The notes beneath the pieces are model-generated. The model made no database searches and was not told where the DNA came from. It saw nothing but the letters and a program-made list of their open reading frames with translations. Below are positions 25,519 through 33,654 of a stretch of DNA of 44,322 nt, one piece after another. Origin of the DNA: Nitrosotalea sp. (lineage in GTDB: Archaea > Thermoproteota > Nitrososphaeria > Nitrososphaerales > Nitrosopumilaceae). Position numbers and translations under genes: made by a program. Position 1 is the stretch's first letter; each line of letters begins with the position of its first letter. The DNA lies in assembly GCA_028580875.1 (NCBI GenBank), contig JAJSDS010000004.1:1-44322 (forward strand), written 5' to 3'.

Positions 25519-25540
25519 TTCTAAAATAGAACCTGCATAC
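25519..25540 (+). promoter_or_regulatory. TTCTAAAATAGAA palindrome plus GCATAC, upstream of 25593
   Basis: An imperfect version of the composite element: the palindrome TTCTA-AAA-TAGAA is followed by GCATAC, ~50 nt before the ATG at 25593. It also lies within the divergent gap with the ATP-grasp gene. Confidence 0.35.
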
Positions 25541-25592
25541 ATATTGTTTCTACCAATTTTTTTTATACTATAGAGGATTTATACCGTACAAC

Positions 25593-27524
25593 ATGACCGA
25601 ACAATCTTCTAGAAAAATCATCGGGCTCTTGGCAATTTTATTTGTAATCACATCTCCATTTACTATTCTACCACACCAAGCACATGCTGCAACACAAACA
25701 GGTGTGATGATTGCATTGTACACATATCCTGGCAGCACATGGGATGTTGTGGCACAAGCAAAGATTGCACATCCATCAGTACCTATAGTTGCAATCATAA
25801 ACCCAAACAATGGTCCTGGCAGCTCACGTGATTCAAACTATGTGTCCGGGATACAAGAACTCCACAATGCTGGAGTTGTGGTGCTTGGATATGATGCAAC
25901 AGGATATGCGTCAAACTCTGCAAGCTCTGTAAAATCCGTAATGGATACCTGGAAGAGCCTCTACAGTATTGATGGAATCTTCTTTGATGAAATGGCAAAC
26001 TGGTCAGGCCCAGAAAGCTACTATTCTGACTTAACAAATTATGCAAAATCACTTGGATATACAATGACAGTTGGAAATCCAGGCACAGATACACTTCCAA
26101 GCTATATTGGAACTGTGGATAACCTCATGATTTATGAAGACGCTGGACTTCCTCTACTATCTGCACTACAGGGCTGGCACACAAGCTATGACAAGAGCAA
26201 CTTTTCCATGATAGCATTTGGCGTAAATTCAGTATCTGCATCATTTTTATCAAGTGCTTCAAACTATGTTGGGTACATTTACCTTACAAACGACGTGTTG
26301 CCTAACCCATATGATACAGTTCCATCATACTTTGGCACTTTGGTAGCAGATCTTGACACTGGTTCTTCCAGTCCTACTGCACCGTCCCAACCAACTGGAT
26401 TGACTGCAACTTCGATATCATCATCGCAGATCAATCTATCCTGGACTGCTGCAAATAACGGTGGCTCTGCAATCACTGGATACAAAATCGAACAATCAAC
26501 CAATGCAGGCACTACTTGGTCTACGTTAGTTGCAAACACTGCATCTTCATCTACAACTTATTCAAACACTGGACTTGCTTCCAGTACGCTATACTCGTAC
26601 AGAGTGTCTGCAATAAACTCTGTTGGCACAAGTCCTGTATCCAACACTGCATCTGCAACAACTGGTACTATAGCAACTGCACCACAAGCACCAACAGGAC
26701 TTGCAGCAAGTGTCGTCTCTTCATCACAAATCAATCTATCCTGGACTGCTCCTGCAAATAACGGTGGCTCTGCAATCACTGGCTATGAAATTGAGAGATC
26801 CTCTGATGCGGGAACTACTTGGTCTACGTTAGTTGCAAACACTGCATCCTTCTCCACGACATATTCTAACACCGGGCTTGCAGCAAGTACATCGTACACT
26901 TATCGCGTCTCTGCAATCAATTCTGTAGGAACTGGTTCTGCATCCAATATAGTATCTGCAACAACATCTGCTGCATCAAATACCAGTCAACTATCAATCA
27001 CTGTAAACTCTGTAGACCTTACTGGAACTGCATTTAGCGGAATGTATGTTGAGCTTCATACATCAAACGGAACCACTCTTGCAACTGGATACACCCCAAT
27101 GACATTCACGATTCCTTCTGGAAGTGCTTATACGGTAGTGTCATCTAACTATCAAAACTATGTCTTTAACCACTGGGGTGATGGAACAACCAACTCCTCT
27201 ATTACAATATCTCCAACACAGAACACTACTCTGACAGAATACTATTCAACAGCACCTACAACCGTAACACTCAAAGTAAAATCAGTAGATTTGTCAGGAA
27301 ATCCAATCACTGGACTTTGGACTGTAATAAAATCAAATGGTGTCATAGTTGCAAAGGGATATACAACATTGACATTTACTGCAACACCTGGCACAACATA
27401 TACAATTACAATGTCAAACTATCAAAACTATGTCTTTGACCACTGGGGAAATGGCAACACCAATCCAACAAAGACAGTAACACCAACACAGAATCTTACT
27501 GTTGTGGCATACTATAACAGCTAG
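25593..27524 (+). CDS. Secreted spherulin-4 (GH135-like) protein with two FN3 domains
   Basis: A 643-residue protein with signal peptide KIIGLLAILFVITSPF. Residues ~36-260 form a spherulin-4 domain (GVMIALYTYPGSTWD, VAIINPNNGPG, IDGIFFDEM, TVGNPGTDTLPSYIG, LMIYEDAG). D127 or D132, N162 and E182 sit at the positions I associate with the GH135 active site. Two FN3 domains follow (~263-355, ~358-450), then two InlB/Flg_new-type repeats ending DHWG.G...LT.YY (~459-545, ~549-643). The FN3 DNA is close to that at 5781 and 3. The likely role is hydrolysis of a GalNAc-containing surface polysaccharide, with FN3 spacers and repeats for anchoring. Confidence 0.85.
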   Translation: MTEQSSRKIIGLLAILFVITSPFTILPHQAHAATQTGVMIALYTYPGSTWDVVAQAKIAHPSVPIVAIINPNNGPGSSRDSNYVSGIQELHNAGVVVLGYDATGYASNSASSVKSVMDTWKSLYSIDGIFFDEMANWSGPESYYSDLTNYAKSLGYTMTVGNPGTDTLPSYIGTVDNLMIYEDAGLPLLSALQGWHTSYDKSNFSMIAFGVNSVSASFLSSASNYVGYIYLTNDVLPNPYDTVPSYFGTLVADLDTGSSSPTAPSQPTGLTATSISSSQINLSWTAANNGGSAITGYKIEQSTNAGTTWSTLVANTASSSTTYSNTGLASSTLYSYRVSAINSVGTSPVSNTASATTGTIATAPQAPTGLAASVVSSSQINLSWTAPANNGGSAITGYEIERSSDAGTTWSTLVANTASFSTTYSNTGLAASTSYTYRVSAINSVGTGSASNIVSATTSAASNTSQLSITVNSVDLTGTAFSGMYVELHTSNGTTLATGYTPMTFTIPSGSAYTVVSSNYQNYVFNHWGDGTTNSSITISPTQNTTLTEYYSTAPTTVTLKVKSVDLSGNPITGLWTVIKSNGVIVAKGYTTLTFTATPGTTYTITMSNYQNYVFDHWGNGNTNPTKTVTPTQNLTVVAYYNS

Positions 27525-28462
27525 ACAAGCCTTATGTGACACGCCAAGTCATCGGCATTCTGAATTGATGATATATCTTTATTTTTTATCTTCAAGTATC
27601 CTGCCTCAAATTTTGGATATGACTCCTTGCATGAAAATAATGTGAGAATCCTTCCGTCATGGTCTATCCTGTATCCCTTGCATGGCTCATGTCCTCTGAC
27701 CAGAGCCTTTGTGCGCGTAATTTCTAGCCATTTTTGCGTAATGGTCATACCAAAATGCTTTCCATAAGGTCGCCTTGATCTTTCCCATGTTGTGTTATCA
27801 AGCATTCGTGGATCATTCCACAGCATGTCTTCTAGCAAAAGTAGGGTATTGTTTGTGTTTGTGGGATAGCACATCTCTTTTATTGGCTCACTCACATGTA
27901 CTGGCAATCCGCCATGGACTAGCAATATCTTATCCTCTACAAGCGTCATGACTGTTAATAATCTGAAAAATGATAGCACCAAAGAATACATCTTGTCAGT
28001 TCCAAAATATTCATTGATCTTTTCTGGAAGATCATGGGACTTGAAGGGAAACTCTTCTGAAGCCTCATGATTTCCTCGCATCAAAATGACAGAATCTGAG
28101 AATGTCTGCTTTAGCATGCATATTGTATATAGCACTGCAACAGAGTTTGATCCCCTATCAATGTAATCTCCAAGAAATATCATTTTATTATTTTTGTTTG
28201 CCAAAAATGTTTCAAAATTTATTTCGTCTAGAATTTTGTAGAGTGACTCTAGATCTCCATGTATGTCTCCTACAACTACCAGATTATCTGGTGTCTTTAA
28301 CCATGTGCAATTGCCTTTGATGGTACCATTGTACATCTTGCCGTTTTTTCTTTCTTTTTTTAGAATATCTATTGTTTCAACAAGTATTGATGCAAATTCA
28401 TACGGGTTGATTTTATCTGCAAAGTGGATGAGATCTGAACACAATTTGGAATCACTATGCAT
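27521..28462 (-). CDS. PPP-family (PP1/PP2A-like) protein phosphatase
   Basis: A metallophosphatase of 313 residues when started at the ATG at 28462 rather than the track start at 28522. That ATG overlaps the TFB stop by 8 bases. All PPP motifs are present: GDIHG (65-69), GDYIDRG (98-104), RGNHE (129-133), and HGG (183-185). Like eukaryotic PP1/PP2A it should dephosphorylate Ser/Thr. The tail after the core carries a second His (RGHEPCKGYRIDHDGRILTLFS) as in the family. Its gene is downstream of and overlapping a TFB, suggesting a link between phosphorylation and transcription. PPP phosphatases are not common in archaea. Confidence 0.9.
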   Translation of the reverse strand: MHSDSKLCSDLIHFADKINPYEFASILVETIDILKKERKNGKMYNGTIKGNCTWLKTPDNLVVVGDIHGDLESLYKILDEINFETFLANKNNKMIFLGDYIDRGSNSVAVLYTICMLKQTFSDSVILMRGNHEASEEFPFKSHDLPEKINEYFGTDKMYSLVLSFFRLLTVMTLVEDKILLVHGGLPVHVSEPIKEMCYPTNTNNTLLLLEDMLWNDPRMLDNTTWERSRRPYGKHFGMTITQKWLEITRTKALVRGHEPCKGYRIDHDGRILTLFSCKESYPKFEAGYLKIKNKDISSIQNADDLACHIRLV

Positions 28463-29444
28463 GACTTGGTGTCTGCACAACCTGCAATATCTCGCCTGGA
28501 ATAATTTCTTCTTCCAAATCATCTTGTATAACTTGGTCTTGCACCAGAAGAGATTTTTCTTTTAATATCTGTACAATCTCCAAGTATCTTTTTCGTATGG
28601 TTATTGTAGTAAGCTCTGCTGCCACTGCCAATCTTAATTGAGTGGTGTATTCTTTTGTCTCAAGTGCTGCCATGTATAGTGCAGCTGCTGCTATGGATAT
28701 TGGCTTTTTACCAATAACTGTAGGGTCGTCTGCCACTTTGGATAAAATCTCTAATGCTCTTCTCTGAGTCCTTCCACCAAGTTTTGCTCTTGCTGCAATC
28801 TTTGATATATTCTGTGAAGGTTCTGGTATACTCACACTCATCTTCATTTGTCTGAGCAAAAATTTGTAATAGTGAACCGTAGTTTTTTTGTTGATGTTTT
28901 CTACATACTCGTCAATTTTGTCTATTGGAAATGAGACTCCAAGGTCTTTGCATGCAATATAGATTGTAGCAACTGATATCCCTGTAATGGAGCGACCCCT
29001 GATAAGGTCCTTGTTTAATGCCTTGCGATAAATGTATGATGCCCTTTCTGCAATTAAATTTCCAAATCCAAGTATTCCAGTTATCCTGCGAATGTCTGCC
29101 ATTGCTTTATTTAAATTTCTAATCTTGGCATCATTTGAAATTGTAAACTTGTTGAGCCTTCGCAGTTTTTCCATCTCAAATCCTCCATGGATCAGTTTTC
29201 CGCTTGCATCAACATTTTTTTTATCAATAACTGTGGAAAGTGAAATATCATACATCATTGATGATGTCGGATTGCTGTTGCTTGAATGCTCCAAATCATA
29301 TCCTTGATGGTGGGAATCGTATTCTGTTACTATGCCACAGTTAGTGCATATTTTTTCATTTTTTTCAAGATCAAAAATTAATTTTCCCATGCATGAAAGA
29401 CATGTGTTTGAGTTTGGTTCTGTTGTATTATTTTGTATCGACAT
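28455..29444 (-). CDS. tfb: Transcription initiation factor B (TFIIB)
   Basis: A 329-residue TFB. The zinc ribbon uses C15, C18, C33 and C36 (CLSCMG, CTNCGIVTEYD). A reader/linker region follows, then two cyclin repeats from ~110 to ~300 (RSITGISVATIYIACKDLGV, KKPISIAAAALYMAALE) and a helix at the end with RKRYLEIVQILKE. TFB recruits RNA polymerase to TBP-bound TATA boxes. Archaea of this group carry several TFBs, so this may be a specialised one. A TTTAAA box lies ~27 nt before the ATG. It is co-transcribed with the PPP phosphatase. Confidence 0.95.
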   Translation of the reverse strand: MSIQNNTTEPNSNTCLSCMGKLIFDLEKNEKICTNCGIVTEYDSHHQGYDLEHSSNSNPTSSMMYDISLSTVIDKKNVDASGKLIHGGFEMEKLRRLNKFTISNDAKIRNLNKAMADIRRITGILGFGNLIAERASYIYRKALNKDLIRGRSITGISVATIYIACKDLGVSFPIDKIDEYVENINKKTTVHYYKFLLRQMKMSVSIPEPSQNISKIAARAKLGGRTQRRALEILSKVADDPTVIGKKPISIAAAALYMAALETKEYTTQLRLAVAAELTTITIRKRYLEIVQILKEKSLLVQDQVIQDDLEEEIIPGEILQVVQTPSHA

Positions 29445-29465
29445 TAGCGCTGATCAACGAGTCAT

Positions 29466-29476
29466 GGTTTTAAAGC
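29466..29476 (-). promoter_or_regulatory. TATA box of tfb
   Basis: GCTTTAAAACC on the minus strand, centred ~27 nt before the ATG at 29444, spacing for a leaderless message. Confidence 0.5.
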
Positions 29477-29594
29477 TCTTTGCAAGATTGATAGCTAAGT
29501 TTGAACAAGAATAATGTTTAGAAGAAAATTACACTAGAAAATACTGTCAAAATAATTCTCTTGTAAATATGATGAAAATAATTTCAAGATGAAA

Positions 29595-29867
29595 TTACAT
29601 TCTAAGTATCTTATCGTCTACCTTGGTAGTTATTAGATCATTTATCTTGTCGTATGCATCTAAAAAGTCTCTTCCTTTGTCTGTTATTCGGTATATCTGG
29701 TTTCCCTCCTCGTACTTGATCAGGTTATTGTCTTGGAGAAACGCCAAGTATTCTTTTACTTGAGTGTATGACAAGTACGCCTTGTACATTATCTTGGTCT
29801 TTGTGACACCATTGTGAGCCGATTGCAGTATCATTGCCACTATGTCTGTCCTACTACGGTACTTCAA
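29595..29867 (-). CDS. ArnR1-like winged-helix DNA-binding protein, copy 3
   Basis: A 90-residue winged helix with MKYRSRTDIVAMIL, TKTKIMYKAYLSYTQVKEYLAFL and the wing YRITDKGRDFLDAY. It is the closest relative of the gene at 7731, with nearly the same recognition helix, so the two may bind the same sites. A TATA box (TTTTTATAAC, ~27 nt upstream) suggests a leaderless message. It is divergent from the winged-helix gene at 30064. Confidence 0.82.
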   Translation of the reverse strand: MKYRSRTDIVAMILQSAHNGVTKTKIMYKAYLSYTQVKEYLAFLQDNNLIKYEEGNQIYRITDKGRDFLDAYDKINDLITTKVDDKILRM

Positions 29868-30063
29868 CTGGCCTTTTTACAAGACCATGTTATAAAAATA
29901 ATTGGTCTTATTATTGTAGAAGATTGTTCTATTTGTAGTAAGAAATACTGTTTTGAAATCATATTTTTGTGATATATTGCATATTTTCTAGTTCATAAGA
30001 GAACTACATACTGAACATGCGTAATGCTTTTTGCTGTTCACAGAAAATGCGATCATATCAGTC

Positions 30064-30381
30064 ATGACAACAAAAAATGGCAAACCTATACCTGTGTCCA
30101 AAATTAAAAACGAGATTCAAAGAATTGACTGGAAGATAATTGAAAGGCTTGTCAGATTGTTATACTATCACAGCAAGTTGAAGAAGACGCACATCTCTAC
30201 CAAGTGTAACCTAAGCTATGACAAGTGTTGTCGCTACTTGGACTGGATGGAAATAATGGATCTCATAAAAAAAGAAGACAATGAAGAAGGATTTGAAATA
30301 GTGTTATTGACAGAGCGTGGAAGTACGCTGTATAACAAAAAATTCCGTGACTTGAAAAAGGAACTATCATACTTAACCTGA
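30064..30381 (+). CDS. Winged-helix-like DNA-binding protein
   Basis: The ATG at 30064 is preferred to the track start at 30031 because the sequence from MTTKNGKPIPVSKIK aligns better with a cytoplasmic basic N-terminus. The 105-residue product has three helices and a wing: IIERLVRLLYYHS, HISTKCNLSYDKCCRYLDWMEIM, IVLLTERGSTLYNKKF. It is a divergent relative of the ArnR1-type group. It is highly basic and probably binds DNA. The target is unknown. Confidence 0.68.
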   Translation: MTTKNGKPIPVSKIKNEIQRIDWKIIERLVRLLYYHSKLKKTHISTKCNLSYDKCCRYLDWMEIMDLIKKEDNEEGFEIVLLTERGSTLYNKKFRDLKKELSYLT

Positions 30382-30449
30382 TTATCTACGAATTTTACTT
30401 GCTATGGTAGTGAGAGTCTATTATTAATCATGACAAGGCACTTGATCAA

Positions 30450-30677
30450 ATGCGCGATGAATTGTGTAGATTCTGTGGTGCTGACCTGACAAACTTCTCA
30501 ATATGTCCAGAATGTCGAAAACCAATTAGACGAATATGTACAAGGTGCACAAGAAAAACTGAGGAACACTTACATCTTTCATGTCTATCTGGAATTGACT
30601 TTATGCAGACACAACGCCTGCCTGAAAATAATCTTGCATCAGACGATGTAAGGTTTCCAATTGCTGAAATTGCATGA
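30450..30677 (+). CDS. Small triple-CxxC zinc-ribbon protein
   Basis: A 75-residue protein with CRFC, CPEC and CTRC pairs plus a fourth H-x-H-x3-C cluster (EEHLHLSC). The first two pairs fit a rubredoxin-like ribbon, the last a treble clef. It ends in a flexible acidic tail. Such proteins are frequent in this archaeal group. It lies 68 bases after the winged-helix gene on the same strand and could share its transcript. Confidence 0.75.
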   Translation: MRDELCRFCGADLTNFSICPECRKPIRRICTRCTRKTEEHLHLSCLSGIDFMQTQRLPENNLASDDVRFPIAEIA

Positions 30678-30818
30678 ATCTAGTGAAAATGAGAAAATCT
30701 TGGTGAAAAATCCCTTATTTTTTTACATTGATAGAATATTTTTCGTGTGGGTAGAGAGAAAAGTTCTAGAACAATATACCACTTCTGTTATAACTTGATT
30801 TTCACATGATCTATCAGG

Positions 30819-31526
30819 TTGAAAGTCACTATTCACCAACCACAATACTTTCCATATCCTGGGTTTTTCCATAAACTATGCCTCTCTGACGTCTTTGTCA
30901 TAATGGATGATGTTCAATACGACAAGAGGTTCACAAATAGGAACAAAATAATGGCTACAAATGGGTGGACATGGTTAAGCGTTCCAATAAATAAGGACCA
31001 CAAGTTTTTGGCAAACTCCCAGGTGGAAATCAACAATGAGTTATCTTGGAGAGATGAGCATTGGAAGAAAATTTACCACTCGTATGCAAATGCCATGTAT
31101 TTTAAAAAATATGAGAGCTTTTTTAAAAACGTCTATGACATAAAATGGACATCACTTTTTGAATTAAATTTTGAGACGATGAAAAAAGTAATAAACCTTC
31201 TTGGAATTAAAACAACAATACTAAAAAGTTCAGAATTAAATGCGCCTGGGACATCAACTCAAAGGTTAGTGAATTTGTGCAAGGCTGTTGGTGCAGATAC
31301 ATATGTTTCAGGAATTGGAGGGAGAAACTATATGGATGAAAAATTGTTTGCAAAAAACAGCCTCAAGCTAGAATACCAAAATTATGCTGCAAAACCATAT
31401 CCACAACGTCTGTCTGATTCATTTGTACCAGATCTTTCAATAATTGACATGCTGGTAAATGTCGGCCCTGAATCCATCAAGATTATTTCAGAAAGCGATG
31501 TATCGCTTGCACCAATTGCTAGTTGA
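30819..31526 (+). CDS. WbqC-family protein
   Basis: A 235-residue cytoplasmic protein from a TTG start. The N-terminus KVTIHQPQYFPYPGFFHKL and FVIMDDVQYDKRFTNRNKI are the hallmarks of the WbqC family, which occurs in O-antigen and glycan clusters; the mechanism is not established. YVSGIGGRNYMDEKLF in the C-terminal half is also typical. Its 3' end overlaps the convergent winged-helix gene by eight bases. The link with glycan genes fits the polysaccharide theme of the window. Confidence 0.85.
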   Translation: MKVTIHQPQYFPYPGFFHKLCLSDVFVIMDDVQYDKRFTNRNKIMATNGWTWLSVPINKDHKFLANSQVEINNELSWRDEHWKKIYHSYANAMYFKKYESFFKNVYDIKWTSLFELNFETMKKVINLLGIKTTILKSSELNAPGTSTQRLVNLCKAVGADTYVSGIGGRNYMDEKLFAKNSLKLEYQNYAAKPYPQRLSDSFVPDLSIIDMLVNVGPESIKIISESDVSLAPIAS

Positions 31527-31818
31527 ATATGTCGTAAAGCTGTTTGTATGCACTGATGTATTTTTTTCCAAGTTCTGTAGTTTTGTACATGTGCCGCTTT
31601 GACCTGCGAGATTCTGGTTTGCCCTCTAACAGTTTGCAACCAATTAGAAAATCTACATACTGTGTTATCTGTTTTGAATTCAGGTTGCACTTGTACATGA
31701 TGTGAGTTTTTAGTGCACCATGGATACATGTCTCAAGTATGAACTCGATTATCTCTACCCATCCACGGTTTCCCCATCCCATTACGCTGCGTTCAATTGC
31801 GCCTGTAGGTTCAAACAT
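31519..31818 (-). CDS. ArnR1-like winged-helix DNA-binding protein, copy 4
   Basis: A 99-residue protein. WGNRGWVEIIEFILETCIHGALKTHIMYKCNLNSKQITQYVDFLIG is the helix-recognition part; MYKTTELGKKYISAYKQLYDIF the wing and tail. It is more divergent than copies 2 and 3 and has an N-terminal extension. It overlaps the end of the convergent WbqC gene and is followed by nothing on its strand for 20 kb of unrelated content. It lies just downstream of the PIG-L gene on the same strand, 21 bases away, so they may be co-transcribed. Confidence 0.78.
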   Translation of the reverse strand: MFEPTGAIERSVMGWGNRGWVEIIEFILETCIHGALKTHIMYKCNLNSKQITQYVDFLIGCKLLEGKPESRRSKRHMYKTTELGKKYISAYKQLYDIFN

Positions 31819-31839
31819 TCTTCACAACTCATGAAGAAT

Positions 31840-32538
31840 CTAAGCGAGTTCCAGAATTTCATTTAGATTGGCAACAGCTTTCTCGTTTGTTACTTTTTCA
31901 TATGGGACTGTCAATAGCTTGAAATCGTTGGCAAGGCAGATCTTTAACACCTCGAAAGCCTCGACATATTTTATTCCTGTATTCAACCTGCTCTGGAGTG
32001 CCCGGTACTCTGCCAATCCCTTGATTGCATTGGCCTTGAGATACAACTTGCTTTGCTGAGACCAAAAGATCTCGATTAGCTCCACCTTTTCGTTTACGAC
32101 ATCAGAAATATCGACAAATACTTTTGGATCAAAGTTTCTGCTAAGTGGAATCTCGTAAGACAAGACATTGGAATTAAACCTGGCGGCTTCAAGCGTGGCA
32201 AGTGCTATTGCCCTGTGGTCATGGTGCACGTCTCCGTGTGAATGAGTCAAAATAAGGTCTGGATTGGCCTTGTGGATAAAATATTCTATGTGGTTTATCA
32301 ATTCATTGTTTACCGTTAGCTTGGAATCCTCGAAATTATCAATCCATAACTGTTTTGCCTTTATGAATCGCGCTGATCTTGCAAGCTCTAACGCTCTCTC
32401 TCTTGCATCTCCTCCTGCCCCTCCTCTTGTAAGGGAATACATGAAGACATTGTGGCCTTGTCTTGCTGACTTGATGAGCAAACCTCCGCATCCAAGTTCA
32501 ATATCGTCTGGGTGTGCACCTATTGCAAGAATGTTCAT
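31840..32538 (-). CDS. PIG-L family N-acetylhexosamine deacetylase
   Basis: A 232-residue enzyme of the LmbE/PIG-L family. The zinc site is AHPDD (8-12) with H105/H108 in HGDVHHDHRAI; TRGGAGGDARERALE binds the substrate region. These enzymes remove acetyl groups from GlcNAc-type sugars. A TATA box (GATAAATAAAA) is ~27 nt before the ATG. Deacetylation of a hexosamine polymer or precursor would fit with GlmS and the Pel-like cluster, but substrates such as cofactors are also used by this family. It is upstream of a winged-helix gene. Confidence 0.85.
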   Translation of the reverse strand: MNILAIGAHPDDIELGCGGLLIKSARQGHNVFMYSLTRGGAGGDARERALELARSARFIKAKQLWIDNFEDSKLTVNNELINHIEYFIHKANPDLILTHSHGDVHHDHRAIALATLEAARFNSNVLSYEIPLSRNFDPKVFVDISDVVNEKVELIEIFWSQQSKLYLKANAIKGLAEYRALQSRLNTGIKYVEAFEVLKICLANDFKLLTVPYEKVTNEKAVANLNEILELA

Positions 32539-32717
32539 ATGTAAATTTTCTTTTGGTTTTATTTATCATTCTTCTAATATTGTTCTATAGTATTTTTAAT
32601 AGTGATTCTTCTCAAGTCATCATACCAATAAACCAATTCAAGTGATTTTTGGTTATAGACAAAATTTAGCTAAGATTATCAAGCTAATTGTATAACGGTA
32701 CGCTGTAATACAATTAC

Positions 32718-32861
32718 ATGGAAAAAATTACACAAAACGTAAATCTACCATACGTTTGGGATGTAAACGGAGAAGATTATTGGATAATGGATGAAATTGT
32801 ACCGGTTCAGCTAAGAAATGAACCTGATGTCAAAAAAGATACTTCTTGTAATATAGTATGA
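32718..32861 (+). CDS. 47-residue small protein (not in ORF track)
   Basis: Plus strand from ATG 32718 to TGA 32861: a 47-residue protein with WDVNGEDYWIMDEIVPVQLR and an N-terminal MEKITQNVNLPYV. The codon use is consistent with the genome and a TATA-like AATTGTATAAC sits ~30 nt before the ATG. It has no recognised domain. It could be a real small protein or chance; the length keeps confidence moderate. Confidence 0.4.
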   Translation: MEKITQNVNLPYVWDVNGEDYWIMDEIVPVQLRNEPDVKKDTSCNIV

Positions 32862-32947
32862 TGAGGTATCTCTGAGAAAACAATGGGTTTAAAATAGAAC
32901 ATTTTTACTGCATGTTTAAAAAATTGTGAATCCATTAATGTTGTTGT

Positions 32948-33154
32948 GTGAAGGTTGAGAATCCACTCCAGGCAAAGATAATAGCGATAAAATTTCTTGA
33001 ACAATACAATTCTTCTATTACTTTTAGATCTGCGACACTAGAAGGTGAAGTATGGGTAGTCATCTTGGATGTTGGAATGATGAACACACAAACTAGAAAA
33101 GTGCTAGTTGATAGGTCGACTGGAAATATTCTAAGCTATACTTCTAAAAACTAG
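32948..33154 (+). CDS. PepSY-like small protein, paralog 3
   Basis: A 68-residue protein from GTG. IAIKFLEQYNSSITFRSATLEGEVWVVILDVGM, then RKVLVDRSTGNILSYTSKN repeats the family pattern of 1101, 3413 and 33202. It lies just upstream of the fourth copy in convergent orientation (48 bases apart), suggesting local inverted duplication. Confidence 0.68.
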   Translation: MKVENPLQAKIIAIKFLEQYNSSITFRSATLEGEVWVVILDVGMMNTQTRKVLVDRSTGNILSYTSKN

Positions 33155-33201
33155 CTACTACGTCTGAAATTGCATTCTTTTATATGGTTATTTTGAAAAC
33201 T

Positions 33202-33435
33202 TTAGGAATAGCCTAGTATCTTACCAGAGTTTACGTCTATTCTAACCTTTTTGGTCTGAGTGTTTGCAAAGCCAAGATATGCAGTTACAATCCATACGTC
33301 ATCTTCCAAAACTGCCTTTGTCTCAATGACGCTATGGTATTGGCTAAGAAATCGCCTTGCCACTTCTTGGGCCCTTGAGGAATCTATGCCATCGTCTACC
33401 ATGTTGCCGTCATAATATTCAGTAAAGTTTTCCAC
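33202..33435 (-). CDS. PepSY-like small protein, paralog 4
   Basis: A 77-residue protein from GTG. VARRFLSQYHSVIETKAVLEDDVWIVTAYLGFANTQTKKVRIDVNSGKILGYS is the most canonical copy. The phrase NTQT(K/R)K before the strand is shared with the copy at 32948, so those two are the closest pair. The N-terminal ~20 residues are acidic and unrelated to the other copies. Confidence 0.68.
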   Translation of the reverse strand: MENFTEYYDGNMVDDGIDSSRAQEVARRFLSQYHSVIETKAVLEDDVWIVTAYLGFANTQTKKVRIDVNSGKILGYS

Positions 33436-33654
33436 ATCCCGAAAATGTACCGTCCGTATTACATGATTCCATATTTTCCTTATTCATTATGGTACTATAA
33501 AACAAATCCGACACTTGATTTCAGTATTTTGCCGTGTTTTATGTACGTCTTGTATGTGTATCGAAAACATCATTTCATTATATTTTACTAGATTATTTTA
33601 CTAGTAATTTGGTTGTATAGTGAGATAAGCATTAGAGATATCATATGATTACAA

